The notes: generated by a model not told the origin, from the sequence alone. A stretch of DNA of 64,000 nt from Paraburkholderia phenoliruptrix (GCF_902859825.1 NZ_CADIKB010000027.1:1-64000), one strand, 5' to 3'. Positions 43,345-51,910 are shown, numbered from the stretch's first letter. Made by a program: numbers and translations.

Positions 43345-44046
43345 ATGCCCGAATTGTCCGACCACCTGTGGTACTCCATCACCAGCCTCGGCGGCGCCGG
43401 TATGACGCTGCCGCTCGCGTTCGCCATCGCGCTGTGGCTGGCGGTCGGCTACACGTGGCGTATGGCGGCGGGCTGGCTGCTGTTGCTCGGCGCGGCCATC
43501 GGGCTCGTTACCGTCACAAAGCTGGCATTTCTCGGCTGGGGCGTGGGCGTGCGCGAGCTCGATTTCACGGGCGTAAGCGGCCACGCCATGCTCTCCACGG
43601 CGGTGTATCCGGTCGCCCTGTTCCTGATTCTGCTGCGAACGCATCCCTCCGTTCGGGTGCTGGGCGTGCTGCTCGGCCTCGTCGCCGGTATGGCGGTGGG
43701 CTTGTCGCGCGTCGTGCTGAGCGCGCATTCGCCTTCGGAAGCCATCACCGGCTGTCTCGTCGGCGCGCTCGCTGCGCTGCTGTTCGTGCGGATGGCGTGG
43801 AAGGCCCAGCCCGAGCGCCTTTCCGCGTTTCCCGTCGCGGTGAGCCTGATGGTGCTCGCTGTGTTGATGCACGGCGTGCATGTGCCGACGCAGCGCTGGG
43901 TGACCCACATCGCGCTGAAAGTGTCCGGCCATGAGCGGCCGTTTATCCGCGCGAAATGGAAGGCCGTACGCGACGTCCGGCCGGCCGCCGCCCCGCTCTC
44001 GCAAACGCGCAACACCCTCGCGCCGCCCGCTTCCCTTTACGTGTGA
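43345..44046 (+). CDS. PAP2-family phosphatase
   Basis: A 233-residue membrane phosphatase. Motif 2 is GVSGHAMLSTAVYP and motif 3 is VGLSRVVLSAHSPSEAITG. At least five hydrophobic segments are visible. PAP2 proteins remove phosphate from lipids such as phosphatidic acid or undecaprenyl diphosphate. Motif 1 (K-x6-R-P) is less clear, so the enzyme class is inferred from motifs 2 and 3. It is followed by modA after 134 bp. Confidence 0.82.
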   Translation: MPELSDHLWYSITSLGGAGMTLPLAFAIALWLAVGYTWRMAAGWLLLLGAAIGLVTVTKLAFLGWGVGVRELDFTGVSGHAMLSTAVYPVALFLILLRTHPSVRVLGVLLGLVAGMAVGLSRVVLSAHSPSEAITGCLVGALAALLFVRMAWKAQPERLSAFPVAVSLMVLAVLMHGVHVPTQRWVTHIALKVSGHERPFIRAKWKAVRDVRPAAAPLSQTRNTLAPPASLYV

Positions 44047-44107
44047 ATCTTTTTGGCGGTCCGGCTTGCGCCGCGGTATTTGACCGGCCGAATGTCCGTC
44101 ATGCCTG

Positions 44108-44131
44108 CGCTATAACCTCGTGTATATTACG
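44108..44131 (+). promoter_or_regulatory. Candidate ModE box upstream of modA
   Basis: CGCTATAA (44108-44115) and TATATTACG (44123-44131) form the half-site pattern of ModE operators (CGNTATA, 6-8 bp, TATANNCG). It lies 50 bp before modA. An isolated CGCTATAA half-site also occurs upstream of modE (47294-47287). Confidence 0.55.
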
Positions 44132-44180
44132 ATAGACGTTTTAACCACCGCTCCGGCGCGCGCCGGACTTTCACACGTTC

Positions 44181-44954
44181 ATGACACCGTCCCGCCATCT
44201 GCTGAAACAAGCGCTATGGGCCGCCGGCGCTATTTGCCTTGTCTTTAGCGCCAACGCACGCGCCGGCGAGCTGGTTGTCTCGGCCGCCGCCAGCCTGACC
44301 AACGCATTCAAGGCCGTGAGCGAAGCCTTCGAGAAGCAGCACGCGGGCACCAAGGTGCTGCTCAACTTCGGCGCTTCCGACGTCCTGATGCAGCAGATCG
44401 CCAAGGGCGCACCCGCCGACGTCTTCGCTTCCGCGGATCAGAAGGCCATGGACAAAGCCGCCGCCGAGAAAGTCATCGTGCCGGCCACGCGCCACGATTT
44501 CGCGGCCAACTCGCTCGTGCTCATCGTGCCGGCAGACAGCCGTTTCGCGCCGTCGAGCCTGAATGAACTGGCGTCGTCGAACGTCAAGCGGATTGCTTAT
44601 GGCGATCCGGCGTCCGTGCCCGTCGGCCGCTACACGCAAGGCGCGCTGCAAGCGGCGGGCGTTTGGGACGCCGTGAGCGCGAAGGCCGTGCTCGCGGCCA
44701 ATGTGCGTCAAAGTCTCGATTATGTGTCGCGTGGCGAAGTCGACGCCGGTTTCGTCTTCGGCACCGATGCCGCCATCGTGCCCGGCAAGGTGAAAGTGGC
44801 GCTGAGCGTGCCGACGCAAACGCCGATCACCTATCCGATCGCGCAAGTGGAAGGCAGCCGCCACCCGGCGGACGCGCAGGCCTTCGTCGACTTCGTGCTG
44901 TCGCCGGCCGGTCAGGCGGTACTCGCAAAGTACGGCTTCAAGCCGGCTCACTGA
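44181..44954 (+). CDS. modA: Molybdate ABC transporter, periplasmic binding protein
   Basis: A 257-residue protein with a signal peptide (QALWAAGAICLVFSANARAG). ModA features: LVVSAAASLTNAFKAVSEAF, LNFGASDVLMQQIAKGAPAD, and VDAGFVFGTDAAI with ligand-binding Ser/Asp/Tyr positions. It captures molybdate or tungstate in the periplasm. First of the modABC operon. Confidence 0.95.
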   Translation: MTPSRHLLKQALWAAGAICLVFSANARAGELVVSAAASLTNAFKAVSEAFEKQHAGTKVLLNFGASDVLMQQIAKGAPADVFASADQKAMDKAAAEKVIVPATRHDFAANSLVLIVPADSRFAPSSLNELASSNVKRIAYGDPASVPVGRYTQGALQAAGVWDAVSAKAVLAANVRQSLDYVSRGEVDAGFVFGTDAAIVPGKVKVALSVPTQTPITYPIAQVEGSRHPADAQAFVDFVLSPAGQAVLAKYGFKPAH

Positions 44955-44984
44955 TCCACACACGCCGACGCGACCGGAAAAATC

Positions 44985-45659
44985 ATGCAAGACGCCTGGA
45001 TCCCGCTCATGCTGTCACTGAAAGTGGCGGGCTGGGCGACCGCGCTCAATCTCGTGTTCGGCATCGCGGCCGGTTTCGGCTTGTCGCGCTGGCGCTCGGG
45101 CGCGCGCGACGTGGTGGATTCGCTGCTGACGCTGCCGCTCGTCATGCCGCCTACCGTGCTCGGCTACTACCTGCTGGTTCTGCTCGGACGGCGCGGCGTG
45201 ATCGGCGCCTGGCTCGACCGCTTCGACATTCAGCTGGTATTCACGTGGCAGGGAGCGGTGATTGCGTCTACGGTGGTCGCGTTTCCGCTCGTGCTGAAGT
45301 CCGCCCGCGCCGCCTTCGAAGCCGTCGATCCGCAACTCGAGCGTGCCGCGCGCACGCTCGGCGTCAGCGAAACCGCGGTGTTCTTTCGCGTGAGCCTGCC
45401 GCTCGCCGCGCGTGGCATTCTCGCGGGCGGCCTGCTGGCGTTCGCCCGGGCGCTCGGCGAGTTCGGCGCCACGCTGATGATCGCCGGCAATTTGCCGGGC
45501 CGCACGCAGACGCTGTCGGTGGCGGTCTACTCAGCCGTGCAAGCCGGCGACGACAGCACCGCGAATTTCCTCGTGATCCTGACTTCGGTGACGTGCGTCG
45601 TGATCCTGCTGCTCGCCGGGCGGCTCGTGCCGCAGCGCACGCTTCTGGTTTCCCGCTGA
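44985..45659 (+). CDS. modB: Molybdate ABC transporter, permease
   Basis: A 224-residue inner-membrane permease. The ABC loop is RAAFEAVDPQLERAARTLGV and the C-terminal part is ARALGEFGATLMIAGNLPGR, a ModB signature. It starts 30 bp after modA and is followed one base later by modC, so the three genes form one operon. Confidence 0.95.
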   Translation: MQDAWIPLMLSLKVAGWATALNLVFGIAAGFGLSRWRSGARDVVDSLLTLPLVMPPTVLGYYLLVLLGRRGVIGAWLDRFDIQLVFTWQGAVIASTVVAFPLVLKSARAAFEAVDPQLERAARTLGVSETAVFFRVSLPLAARGILAGGLLAFARALGEFGATLMIAGNLPGRTQTLSVAVYSAVQAGDDSTANFLVILTSVTCVVILLLAGRLVPQRTLLVSR

Positions 45660-45660
45660 C

Positions 45661-46362
45661 ATGCCGCTTAACGTCGACATCCGCAAAACATTGGAGAGCG
45701 CCGAGCGCCGCTTCACGCTCGAGGTCGCGTTCAATGCGAGCACGCAGCGCGTGGTGCTGTTCGGCCCGTCGGGTGCGGGCAAGAGTCTGACGCTGCAGGC
45801 TGTTGCCGGTCTGCTGCGTCCCGACGAAGGCACGATCGCGCTGCACGGCCAGACGCTTTTCGACAGCTCGCGCGGTATCGATCTGAAGCCGCAGGCGCGC
45901 CACGTCGCGTATCTGTTTCAGGACTACGCGCTCTTTCCGCATCTGAACGTGCGTCAAAATATCGGCTTCGGCTTGCAACGCGGCTGGCTCAATCCGCGCG
46001 CGCGCAATCGGGTTGCCGAGGTGGATTACTGGCTGGATGCACTTGAAATGCGGAGCGTGGCCGGCCACTATCCGGCGCAGCTTTCCGGTGGACAGAAGCA
46101 GCGCGTGGCGCTCGCGCGGGCGCTCGTCGCCCGGCCGCAACTGCTGTTGCTGGACGAGCCGTTTTCCGCGCTGGACAGCCACTTGCGCCAGCGCATGCGG
46201 CAAGAGCTGTCCGAGCTGCAAACCCGGCTTGATATTCCGATGGTGTTGATCACGCATGATCCCGACGATGTCGCCGCCTTCGGCGATCAGATCGTGCAGA
46301 TCAGCGACGGTCGCGTTCGCGAGCATCAGGCCTTCAGCGGCTATGTGCGCAGCGAGACGTGA
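45661..46362 (+). CDS. modC: Molybdate ABC transporter, ATP-binding protein (short form)
   Basis: A 233-residue ATPase with Walker A GPSGAGKS, signature LSGGQKQR, Walker B LLLLDEPFS and H-loop ITHDPDD. Classical ModC has an extra C-terminal molybdate-binding (Mop) domain of about 120 residues; this one ends right after the ATPase core and lacks it. Its start codon is one base after the modB stop. It converges with modE 47 bp downstream. Confidence 0.92.
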   Translation: MPLNVDIRKTLESAERRFTLEVAFNASTQRVVLFGPSGAGKSLTLQAVAGLLRPDEGTIALHGQTLFDSSRGIDLKPQARHVAYLFQDYALFPHLNVRQNIGFGLQRGWLNPRARNRVAEVDYWLDALEMRSVAGHYPAQLSGGQKQRVALARALVARPQLLLLDEPFSALDSHLRQRMRQELSELQTRLDIPMVLITHDPDDVAAFGDQIVQISDGRVREHQAFSGYVRSET

Positions 46363-46409
46363 GATCGAACGGGCGCCTCTGCCCTTTCGCTATCCTCGCG
46401 CTAGCGGCT

Positions 46410-47246
46410 TCAGTCCTTCACCCCCAGTATCACGCTCGATGCCTTGAACGCCGCGACGGCGCTGGCACCTTCGGCAAGACCGAGCGAAGCGGCGCTCTGA
46501 TTCGTGACCACGGCGGTGACCACCGCGCCGCCATCGAGCACGAGCGACACCTCGGCGTTCACAGCGCCGCGCTTCACGCTCTGAACCATGCCCCGCAACT
46601 GATTGCGCGCCGACAGTTTGAGCGGCGCGCCGCCTGTGTCTTCGACGAACAACACAACCCACGACGCCTTGATCAGCGCGAACGCCGCCGCGCCCACAGC
46701 GAGGCCGAGCGCCTCCGTGCTTTCGTGCGTGAGGACGGCGACGATTGTGTGGCCGCCTGGCAGCGTGAGCGAGACCTCGTCGTTGATCGAGCCGCGCGTG
46801 ATGTGAGAGACGGTGCCATAGAGCTGGTTGCGCGCGCTCGTCTTCACACCGATGCGGCCGATCAGATCCCAGTCCGTCGCGAAGCCTTCAATGGCCGCGC
46901 CCGCGCGCTCCAGAAACCGCCGATGCTCGCGCTCCACCGCGCGGAAGGTGTCGATCAGCTTCTGCGCGCGCGGAGTGAGCGTGGTGCCGCCGCCGCCCTT
47001 GCCGCCCGTGAGCCGCACAACGAGCGGCTCGCCGGCGAGGTTGTTCATTGCGTCGACCGCGTCCCACGCGCCCTTGTAGCTCATGCCGACGGCTTTGGCG
47101 GCACTAGTGATGGAACCCGTCTCGCCGATCGCCGCCAGCAACGCGATTCGCGACGCGCCGCCGAGCGTGTTGGCGCCGGCCTGAAACCACACAGAGCCGC
47201 CGAGTTCCAGCGGCTCGCGAGATGAATCGTTGCTCTCTGATGCCAT
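46410..47246 (-). CDS. modE: Molybdate-responsive regulator ModE
   Basis: A 278-residue protein. The N-terminal winged helix-turn-helix reads ITSAAKAVGMSYKGAWDAVD. Two Mop/TOBE domains follow, both of the form SARNQL-x-G-x-V (SARNQLYGTVSHITRG; SARNQLRGMVQSVKRG), which bind molybdate as a dimer. When loaded, ModE represses the mod operon. The ATG at 47246 is preferred over the GTG at 47255. It lies beside modABC in the opposite direction. Confidence 0.93.
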   Translation of the reverse strand: MASESNDSSREPLELGGSVWFQAGANTLGGASRIALLAAIGETGSITSAAKAVGMSYKGAWDAVDAMNNLAGEPLVVRLTGGKGGGGTTLTPRAQKLIDTFRAVEREHRRFLERAGAAIEGFATDWDLIGRIGVKTSARNQLYGTVSHITRGSINDEVSLTLPGGHTIVAVLTHESTEALGLAVGAAAFALIKASWVVLFVEDTGGAPLKLSARNQLRGMVQSVKRGAVNAEVSLVLDGGAVVTAVVTNQSAASLGLAEGASAVAAFKASSVILGVKD

Positions 47247-47366
47247 GGCGGGCACGGTCGCGAAATGATTGAAGGACAGCGAATCATTATAGCGACCGGC
47301 CTTCGCGCCCCGCGCTCGCGGCCAATCCGACAGCGCCGGCGCCGGCGTTCATGCCGGCGCGCTGGC

Positions 47367-47750
47367 TCAAACCGCGTACTGCGCGATTCCATTACCGAAC
47401 GACCAGTTCTCCTTCTGCACTTCGACGAGATTGATCAGCACGTCCTCGCGCCGCAGTCCCGGCGACTCATGCAACTCGTCGACCATGCGCTCGTAGAGCG
47501 CCTTCTTCTGCTCGAGCGTTCGGGTGTTGCTCACGGTGATCTGGATCATCACGAGGTCGTCCGTTCGCTGGATGTTCAGATACTGGCTGTCATACACAAA
47601 ATTGCCGGCGTCGTGCTCGGTGATCAGCATGAAGATGTCGTCCTTCGGCACATTGAAGGTCGCGACGAGCGCGCGCTGAATGCTGTCCGTGAGCGCCTTC
47701 CGGTATTCCACGGGCTTGCCGGCGCGCAGAGCGATGCGGGTAAAAGGCAT
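47367..47750 (-). CDS. Tautomerase family protein
   Basis: A 127-residue protein starting MPFTRIALRAGKP, which leaves Pro as the likely catalytic N-terminus after Met removal. The rest follows the tautomerase fold (DDLVMIQITVSNTRTLEQKK; MVDELHESPGLRREDVLINL). The start at 47750 follows AAGGAAA; the longer frame adds an unrelated stretch. It may act on keto-enol substrates, but the true one is unknown. It is divergent from a LysR gene. Confidence 0.85.
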   Translation of the reverse strand: MPFTRIALRAGKPVEYRKALTDSIQRALVATFNVPKDDIFMLITEHDAGNFVYDSQYLNIQRTDDLVMIQITVSNTRTLEQKKALYERMVDELHESPGLRREDVLINLVEVQKENWSFGNGIAQYAV

Positions 47751-47827
47751 GACGGTTTCCTTCGAGGTGGTGAAAAGATGCCCACAGCGTAGGCGCGCGC
47801 GGTCATAATGAACAGACATTGCTGGCT

Positions 47828-47851
47828 ATTTCATCTATGTTGAACTGAAAT
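47828..47851. promoter_or_regulatory. Candidate LysR binding site between the tautomerase and LysR genes
   Basis: ATTTCA and TGAAAT form a 6-bp inverted repeat with 12 bp between, and an inner TCA-N7-TGA gives T-N11-A spacing. It overlaps the start codon of the LysR gene. Confidence 0.35.
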
Positions 47852-48701
47852 GAAAGTGCTCGATCTCGATGCTGTCCGGGCGTTCGTGCTGGTGGCCGAT
47901 CTGTCCAGCTTCACGCGCGCCGCCGACGCGCTCGATACCACGCAGTCCGCCGTCAGCCTCAAACTGAAGCGGCTGGAAGCCTATTTGGGCAAGCAATTGC
48001 TGGAGCGCACGCCGCGCGTGGTGCGCCTTTCCGTCGACGGCAAGACGTTTCTCGGCGCCGCGCGGGAACTGCTGAGCGCGCATGAGCGGGCGCTGGGATC
48101 GCTTTCGGTGGAACGTCGGCGGCTCGCGCTCGGCCTGAGCGAACACGTCGCGGGGCCTGACCTGCCGCACTTGCTGGCGCGCCTGAATGCGCACGATCCC
48201 GCGCTCGTGGTGGAACTGCATCTGGGCACGTCCGCTGCGCTGCTGGCCCAGTTCGACGAGCGCCGGCTGGACGCGGTGATGGTCCGCTACGGCGCGGACG
48301 AACCGCCGCGCGAGGACGCCCACGTGTTGTTCAGCGAACCGCTCGGCTGGCTCGCGACGCCGGCATGGATGCCGCGCGTCGGCGAACCTTTGGCGCTCGC
48401 GCTGCTGAGGCCGCCCTGCAATGTGCGCGACGTCGCGCTGCGCACGCTGACGGAAGCGTCGGTGGCATGGCAGGAGGTGTTTGTCGGCGGCGGCGTGGCG
48501 GCTGTCGGCGCGGCAGTCGCGGCGGGACTCGCCGTGTCGCCGCTCGCGCGCAGAGTGGCGCCGCGCGGTTTGGTCGATGTCGGCGCGCGGCTCGGCTTGC
48601 CGCCGTTGCCCGACTCGCGCGTGACGCTGCACTCGCGCGTGCGCGACGAGCGCTTGAAGGAAACATTGCGGCTGGTGACGAGCGGCCTAGGGGGTGGTTA
48701 G
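47850..48701 (+). CDS. LysR-family transcriptional regulator
   Basis: A 283-residue LysR-type protein. Helix-turn-helix: FTRAADALDTTQSAVSLKLK. The effector domain is shorter than usual and ends SRVRDERLKETLRLVTSGLG. It is divergent from the tautomerase gene, its likely target. The TAG stop codon is the first TTAG unit of the tandem repeat that follows. Confidence 0.88.
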   Translation: MKVLDLDAVRAFVLVADLSSFTRAADALDTTQSAVSLKLKRLEAYLGKQLLERTPRVVRLSVDGKTFLGAARELLSAHERALGSLSVERRRLALGLSEHVAGPDLPHLLARLNAHDPALVVELHLGTSAALLAQFDERRLDAVMVRYGADEPPREDAHVLFSEPLGWLATPAWMPRVGEPLALALLRPPCNVRDVALRTLTEASVAWQEVFVGGGVAAVGAAVAAGLAVSPLARRVAPRGLVDVGARLGLPPLPDSRVTLHSRVRDERLKETLRLVTSGLGGG

Positions 48702-48850
48702 CGGGCAGTTAGCGGGCAGTTAGTGGGCGGTTAGCGGGCCTTAGCGGGCGGCCAGCGGGCGTTGGCGGGCGGCCAGCGGGTGTTAGCTGCCGTTAGCAGG
48801 CAGTTGTTAGCGGCGTTTGGCGGACGATTAGGTCCGCAGGCAGTTAGGCG
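48698..48850. repeat. Degenerate tandem repeat, about 10-11 bp unit
   Basis: The unit is close to TTAGCGGGCAG, repeated about 14 times with growing divergence (TTAGTGGGCGG, CCAGCGGGCG, TTGGCGGGCGG, TTAGCAGGCAG). Most units contain TTAG or TTGG, and the first supplies the stop codon of the LysR gene. The four GGG runs per 40 bp on one strand could form a G-quadruplex with 8-nt loops. Confidence 0.8.
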
Positions 48851-48906
48851 CATTCAGCCCCTCCGGCCGCAGCGCCGACGTTCGAACCGCTGCGCGGCTC
48901 GGCAAC

Positions 48907-49487
48907 TCAGTGCAGGATCGGCGGCAGCGAGCCGCTGCGGGCTGTCGCGGGGTTGGCCGCGGCGTCTGCCTGATCGGCTCTGGCAGGAGCGGCAGGAACC
49001 GCCGGGGTCGGCTGCGGTGCCGTGCCTTTCGCCGTTGCACCGGTCGTCATCGCACCGCCGTGCGCTGCGCCAGCCTGCGCTGCGTCCGCATGTGCGGCTT
49101 TTGAGGAGTCCGCAGCAGACCTGCCCGCATGTGCGGTTTTTGCAGCTTCCGTATGGGACTTGTCTGCGTGAGCAACAGCCGCGCGCTTCTGCTTTGCGTC
49201 GTGAACCGCACCGGGGCTTTCATGGCCGGGTCGCGTCGCCGCCTGCTTCAACCCTCTTTTGCCTTCGACCGGAGGGCCGGCGCAGATGCCGCAGCGTGTT
49301 TCGCGGCAATCTTCGTGTTCGCTTTCGACGCGGTCCGCGCGCCGCTTGCGCCCTGCCCCTGCGCCGCGCCGCGTCCGGCATGCGCGCCCACCTCGGGCGG
49401 ATTCCACACCTCGGTATAACCGTTGGCCATGGCCGCGCCGGACGCACACCACACCGCCATGGCCGTTGCTACTGCTCGAAACCACAT
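48907..49487 (-). pseudogene. Frameshifted gene for an Ala/His-rich exported protein
   Basis: The first frame starts at 49487 (GGGAG eight bases before) with a signal peptide (FRAVATAMAVWCASGAAMA) and continues NGYTEVWNPPEVGAH, ending with a stop at 49248. A second frame continues in the same style (HADKSHTEAAKTAHAGRSAA, then Ala/Pro-rich to LPPILH). They meet around an AAAA run near 49258-49261, so the gene looks broken by one frameshift. The intact form would be about 190 residues, exported and rich in Ala, Lys and His. A sequencing error in the A-run would also explain it. I do not recognise the family. Confidence 0.5.
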
Positions 49488-49601
49488 CTGCTGAACTCCC
49501 ATGCCTTTCCGTCGATAGAGCGAGCCGGGATTATATTCCCTTGCAAAAATCCGAAAATGGACTAGCATAATCAATAAGTACATTTAAGGACTTACCCGCT
49601 C

Positions 49602-50039
49602 ATGGCTCACGCCGCCCGCGCCACTCAGTCTGAGGCGCCGATTCGTCGGCCGCTTTCGGAACCCTCCTTTGCGGAAATGTCCGCAGCGGGGTTGCGCGCA
49701 TTCTTCAACATCGCCCGAGACTGGGACTTGAGCGCCGAGGAGCAAATCGTTCTGCTCGGCTCGCCGGGCCGGTCGACTTACTTCAAATGGAAGTCGGCGC
49801 CGGAAACGGCGCGCCTCGCGCGCGACACGCTGGAGCGTCTGTCGCTGCTACTTGGCATCTACAAGGCGCTGCAAATCCTGCTGCCGCAGCCCAGCGCCGC
49901 GGACAGCTGGATCAAGCGGCCCAACAGCGCGCCGCCGTTCGGCGGCCGCCGCGCGCTGGACCGCATGCTGGCGGGCAACATCAGCGACCTCGTGGCCGTG
50001 CGCCAGTATCTCGACGCCATGCGGGGCGGCTGGGCGTGA
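49602..50039 (+). CDS. Xre/MbcA/ParS-type antitoxin
   Basis: A 145-residue protein of the Xre-MbcA-ParS (DUF2384-type) antitoxin class. RDWDLSAEEQIVLLGSPGRS is the N-terminal helical DNA-binding part and LERLSLLLGIYKALQILLPQ with WIKRPNSAPPFGGRRALDRM (the PNSAPPFGGR form) is the C-terminal toxin-binding motif. It precedes a RES-domain gene, overlapping it by 4 bp (GTGA). It should bind and silence the RES toxin and repress the pair's promoter. Confidence 0.88.
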   Translation: MAHAARATQSEAPIRRPLSEPSFAEMSAAGLRAFFNIARDWDLSAEEQIVLLGSPGRSTYFKWKSAPETARLARDTLERLSLLLGIYKALQILLPQPSAADSWIKRPNSAPPFGGRRALDRMLAGNISDLVAVRQYLDAMRGGWA

Positions 50040-50737
50040 CACAACCGCATTGGCAGGCCCGTTGGCGCAGCGCGCCGCTCGATTGGACGCCCGCGTATCG
50101 GGTCATTCCCACACGCTTTCCGGCCGTCAATCTGTTCGACCGGGTGGCATCGGCGGAAGATTTCGACGCGCTCTATGCGCTCGAATCCATGACCAACGAC
50201 CGGCTGCGCACGGAAGTCGGCGAACTCGATCTCGTGCCGCGCGAAGAACGCCGCTTCGGGCCGGGCTATGGGCCGATCATGGCCGCGCTTACGCATCTGA
50301 ATCCGCTCGGCAGCCGCTTTTCGGACGGCACCTACGGCGTGTTCTATTGCGCCCGCACGCGCGCGACCGCTATCGCCGAAACGCGCTATCACACGGGCAA
50401 ATTCATGGAAGCCACCGCCGAGCCGCCCATGCGCCAGCAAATGCGGCTCTATACGGTGGCGGCACAAGGCGACGTGGTGGACCTGCGCGGCGATCCGAAG
50501 CTGGACCTCGCGGTGCTTTCGCCGGACGACTACCTCGCCGGTCAGTCGCTCGGACGCGCGGTGCGTGAAGCGGGCGCGCCGGGCATTGCGTATCCGTCCG
50601 TGCGCGATCCGGAGGGCGAATGCCTTGCAGCCTTCAAGACCACGCTGCTGCGCGACTGTCATCACGCGGCTTATCTGGAATACAACTGGAACGGCACGAG
50701 CGTGGATATGGTGTTCGAGCTGAGCCAGGTCGGCTGA
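50036..50737 (+). CDS. RES-domain toxin
   Basis: A 233-residue RES protein. Visible blocks: YRVIPTRFPAVNLFDRV, SRFSDGTYGVFYCARTRATA with AETRYHTGKFM, and GIAYPSVRDPEGECLAAFK. Known RES toxins degrade NAD+ or modify proteins by ADP-ribosylation. The start is GTG at 50036, overlapping the antitoxin stop. The pair forms a typical toxin-antitoxin unit; no mobile element lies nearby. Confidence 0.87.
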   Translation: MTQPHWQARWRSAPLDWTPAYRVIPTRFPAVNLFDRVASAEDFDALYALESMTNDRLRTEVGELDLVPREERRFGPGYGPIMAALTHLNPLGSRFSDGTYGVFYCARTRATAIAETRYHTGKFMEATAEPPMRQQMRLYTVAAQGDVVDLRGDPKLDLAVLSPDDYLAGQSLGRAVREAGAPGIAYPSVRDPEGECLAAFKTTLLRDCHHAAYLEYNWNGTSVDMVFELSQVG

Positions 50738-50766
50738 GCGCGTTCGCAAGCGGGAACAAGCGGGAA

Positions 50767-51504
50767 TCAGGGCAGCGCCAGCGCCGCGGCGCCTTCCGCG
50801 CGCGCTTCTTCCACGGAAATGGACCAGCGCCGCAGCGCCCTCGGCTCGACGAGCGTGAGCCGGCCGCCGGGCCCGAAGGCGCCGGTGTCGATAAAGACCT
50901 GCGAGCCGATCTGCTTGATGTCGCGCATCGGCGTGTGGCCGCAGTAGGTCAGCGACAAACCGCGCTGCCGCTGCGGATCGCCGTTGCCCATGGCAAGCTC
51001 GCGTCCCCACAGCAATTGCTGACGCGTTTCGGCGGAAAAATTGCCGGCGTCCAGTTCGGCGTCGGTGCCGAAGAATTCGGCGTGCAGAACATTGAAGCGC
51101 TCCGGACCGCTGCCGACCACGCGCGCCAGCGGCAACGTGCGCAGCCGCTCCGCATAGCGACGCAGGCTCTCGTCGGGCAGATTCGCCGCCCACGCGCCGC
51201 CAATGCCGTACCACCACTGACGCCGCAAGCGGCCGTCGGCCACGGCGCACAGCGCGTCTTCGTGATTGCCCAGCACAGCGAAGAACCATGGTCTGTCGAG
51301 CAGTGCGAGCGCCTGTTCGGAATGCTCGCCGCGGTCCACCAGATCGCCCACCGAGAAAAGCCGGTCGCAGGCGGGATCGAATGAGACGAGGCGCAGCAGA
51401 TAGCGCAATGCGTCGACACAACCGTGCAGGTCGCCGACGACGAAGTCGCGCCCGCTCCGGTTGGCCGGGTGATGCTGAACAGAGATGTCGAGTACGGAGG
51501 CCAT
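50767..51504 (-). CDS. ApaH-like metallophosphatase
   Basis: A 245-residue calcineurin-like phosphatase of the PPP type. Metal-binding motifs: FVVGDLHGCVDALRYLL, FSVGDLVDRGEHSEQAL, AVLGNHEDALCAV and YCGHTPMRDI. It is shorter than ApaH and closer to serine/threonine or diadenosine-polyphosphate phosphatases of bacterial PrpA/PrpB type; the substrate is uncertain. The frame runs far upstream without family features; the ATG at 51504 gives the normal start. It converges with the RES toxin gene. Confidence 0.88.
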   Translation of the reverse strand: MASVLDISVQHHPANRSGRDFVVGDLHGCVDALRYLLRLVSFDPACDRLFSVGDLVDRGEHSEQALALLDRPWFFAVLGNHEDALCAVADGRLRRQWWYGIGGAWAANLPDESLRRYAERLRTLPLARVVGSGPERFNVLHAEFFGTDAELDAGNFSAETRQQLLWGRELAMGNGDPQRQRGLSLTYCGHTPMRDIKQIGSQVFIDTGAFGPGGRLTLVEPRALRRWSISVEEARAEGAAALALP

Positions 51505-51910
51505 AAGCTCATGATAATGCGCGATGCCGGCTACGTATGCGCGCTGCCTCTCGTAGCGCCGCAATCGAAAGCGCAAAGTTGACACAGAATCACGCGAAAA
51601 CAGCGCATTCCGGGAAAATCTTGCCGGAAATGGGGCGCTCCAAGGCGCGTCCTTTGCTGGCTTCGCAAACTGCCAATGCCGCTTGCGAGCGCGGCAAGCG
51701 GCGCTCGCGTATGGCGGCTCATACACGAATTTGACGAGCAGGCACGAATGAAGTTGCGCATGCACATGCTGGCGCCTGCATTCCGCTTTCGGTTGAAAGG
51801 AGCACGCAAGGCCGTTGCGGAACACTATGCGTGCGCTGCGCTCGCTCTCATAGGGTGCACGGCGCGTACGCGTAGAATCCGCGACACCTGAGCGCCTCAC
51901 TGCCCACTCC
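51505..51910. other. Intergenic region between the phosphatase and DUF1345 genes
   Basis: No gene is supported. It contains an inverted repeat TTCCGG/CCGGAA (51608-51629) and a possible -10 (TAGAAT) shortly before the DUF1345 gene. The two flanking genes are divergent, so their promoters should lie here. Confidence 0.35.

Noticed and set aside
48698..48850. A CRISPR-like reading of the tandem repeat
   Set aside because: The units are 10-11 bp and contiguous with no unique spacers, and no cas gene is nearby.
51577..51605. A TTGACA promoter between the phosphatase and DUF1345 genes
   Set aside because: No -10 box occurs at 16-18 bp, so it is not supported.
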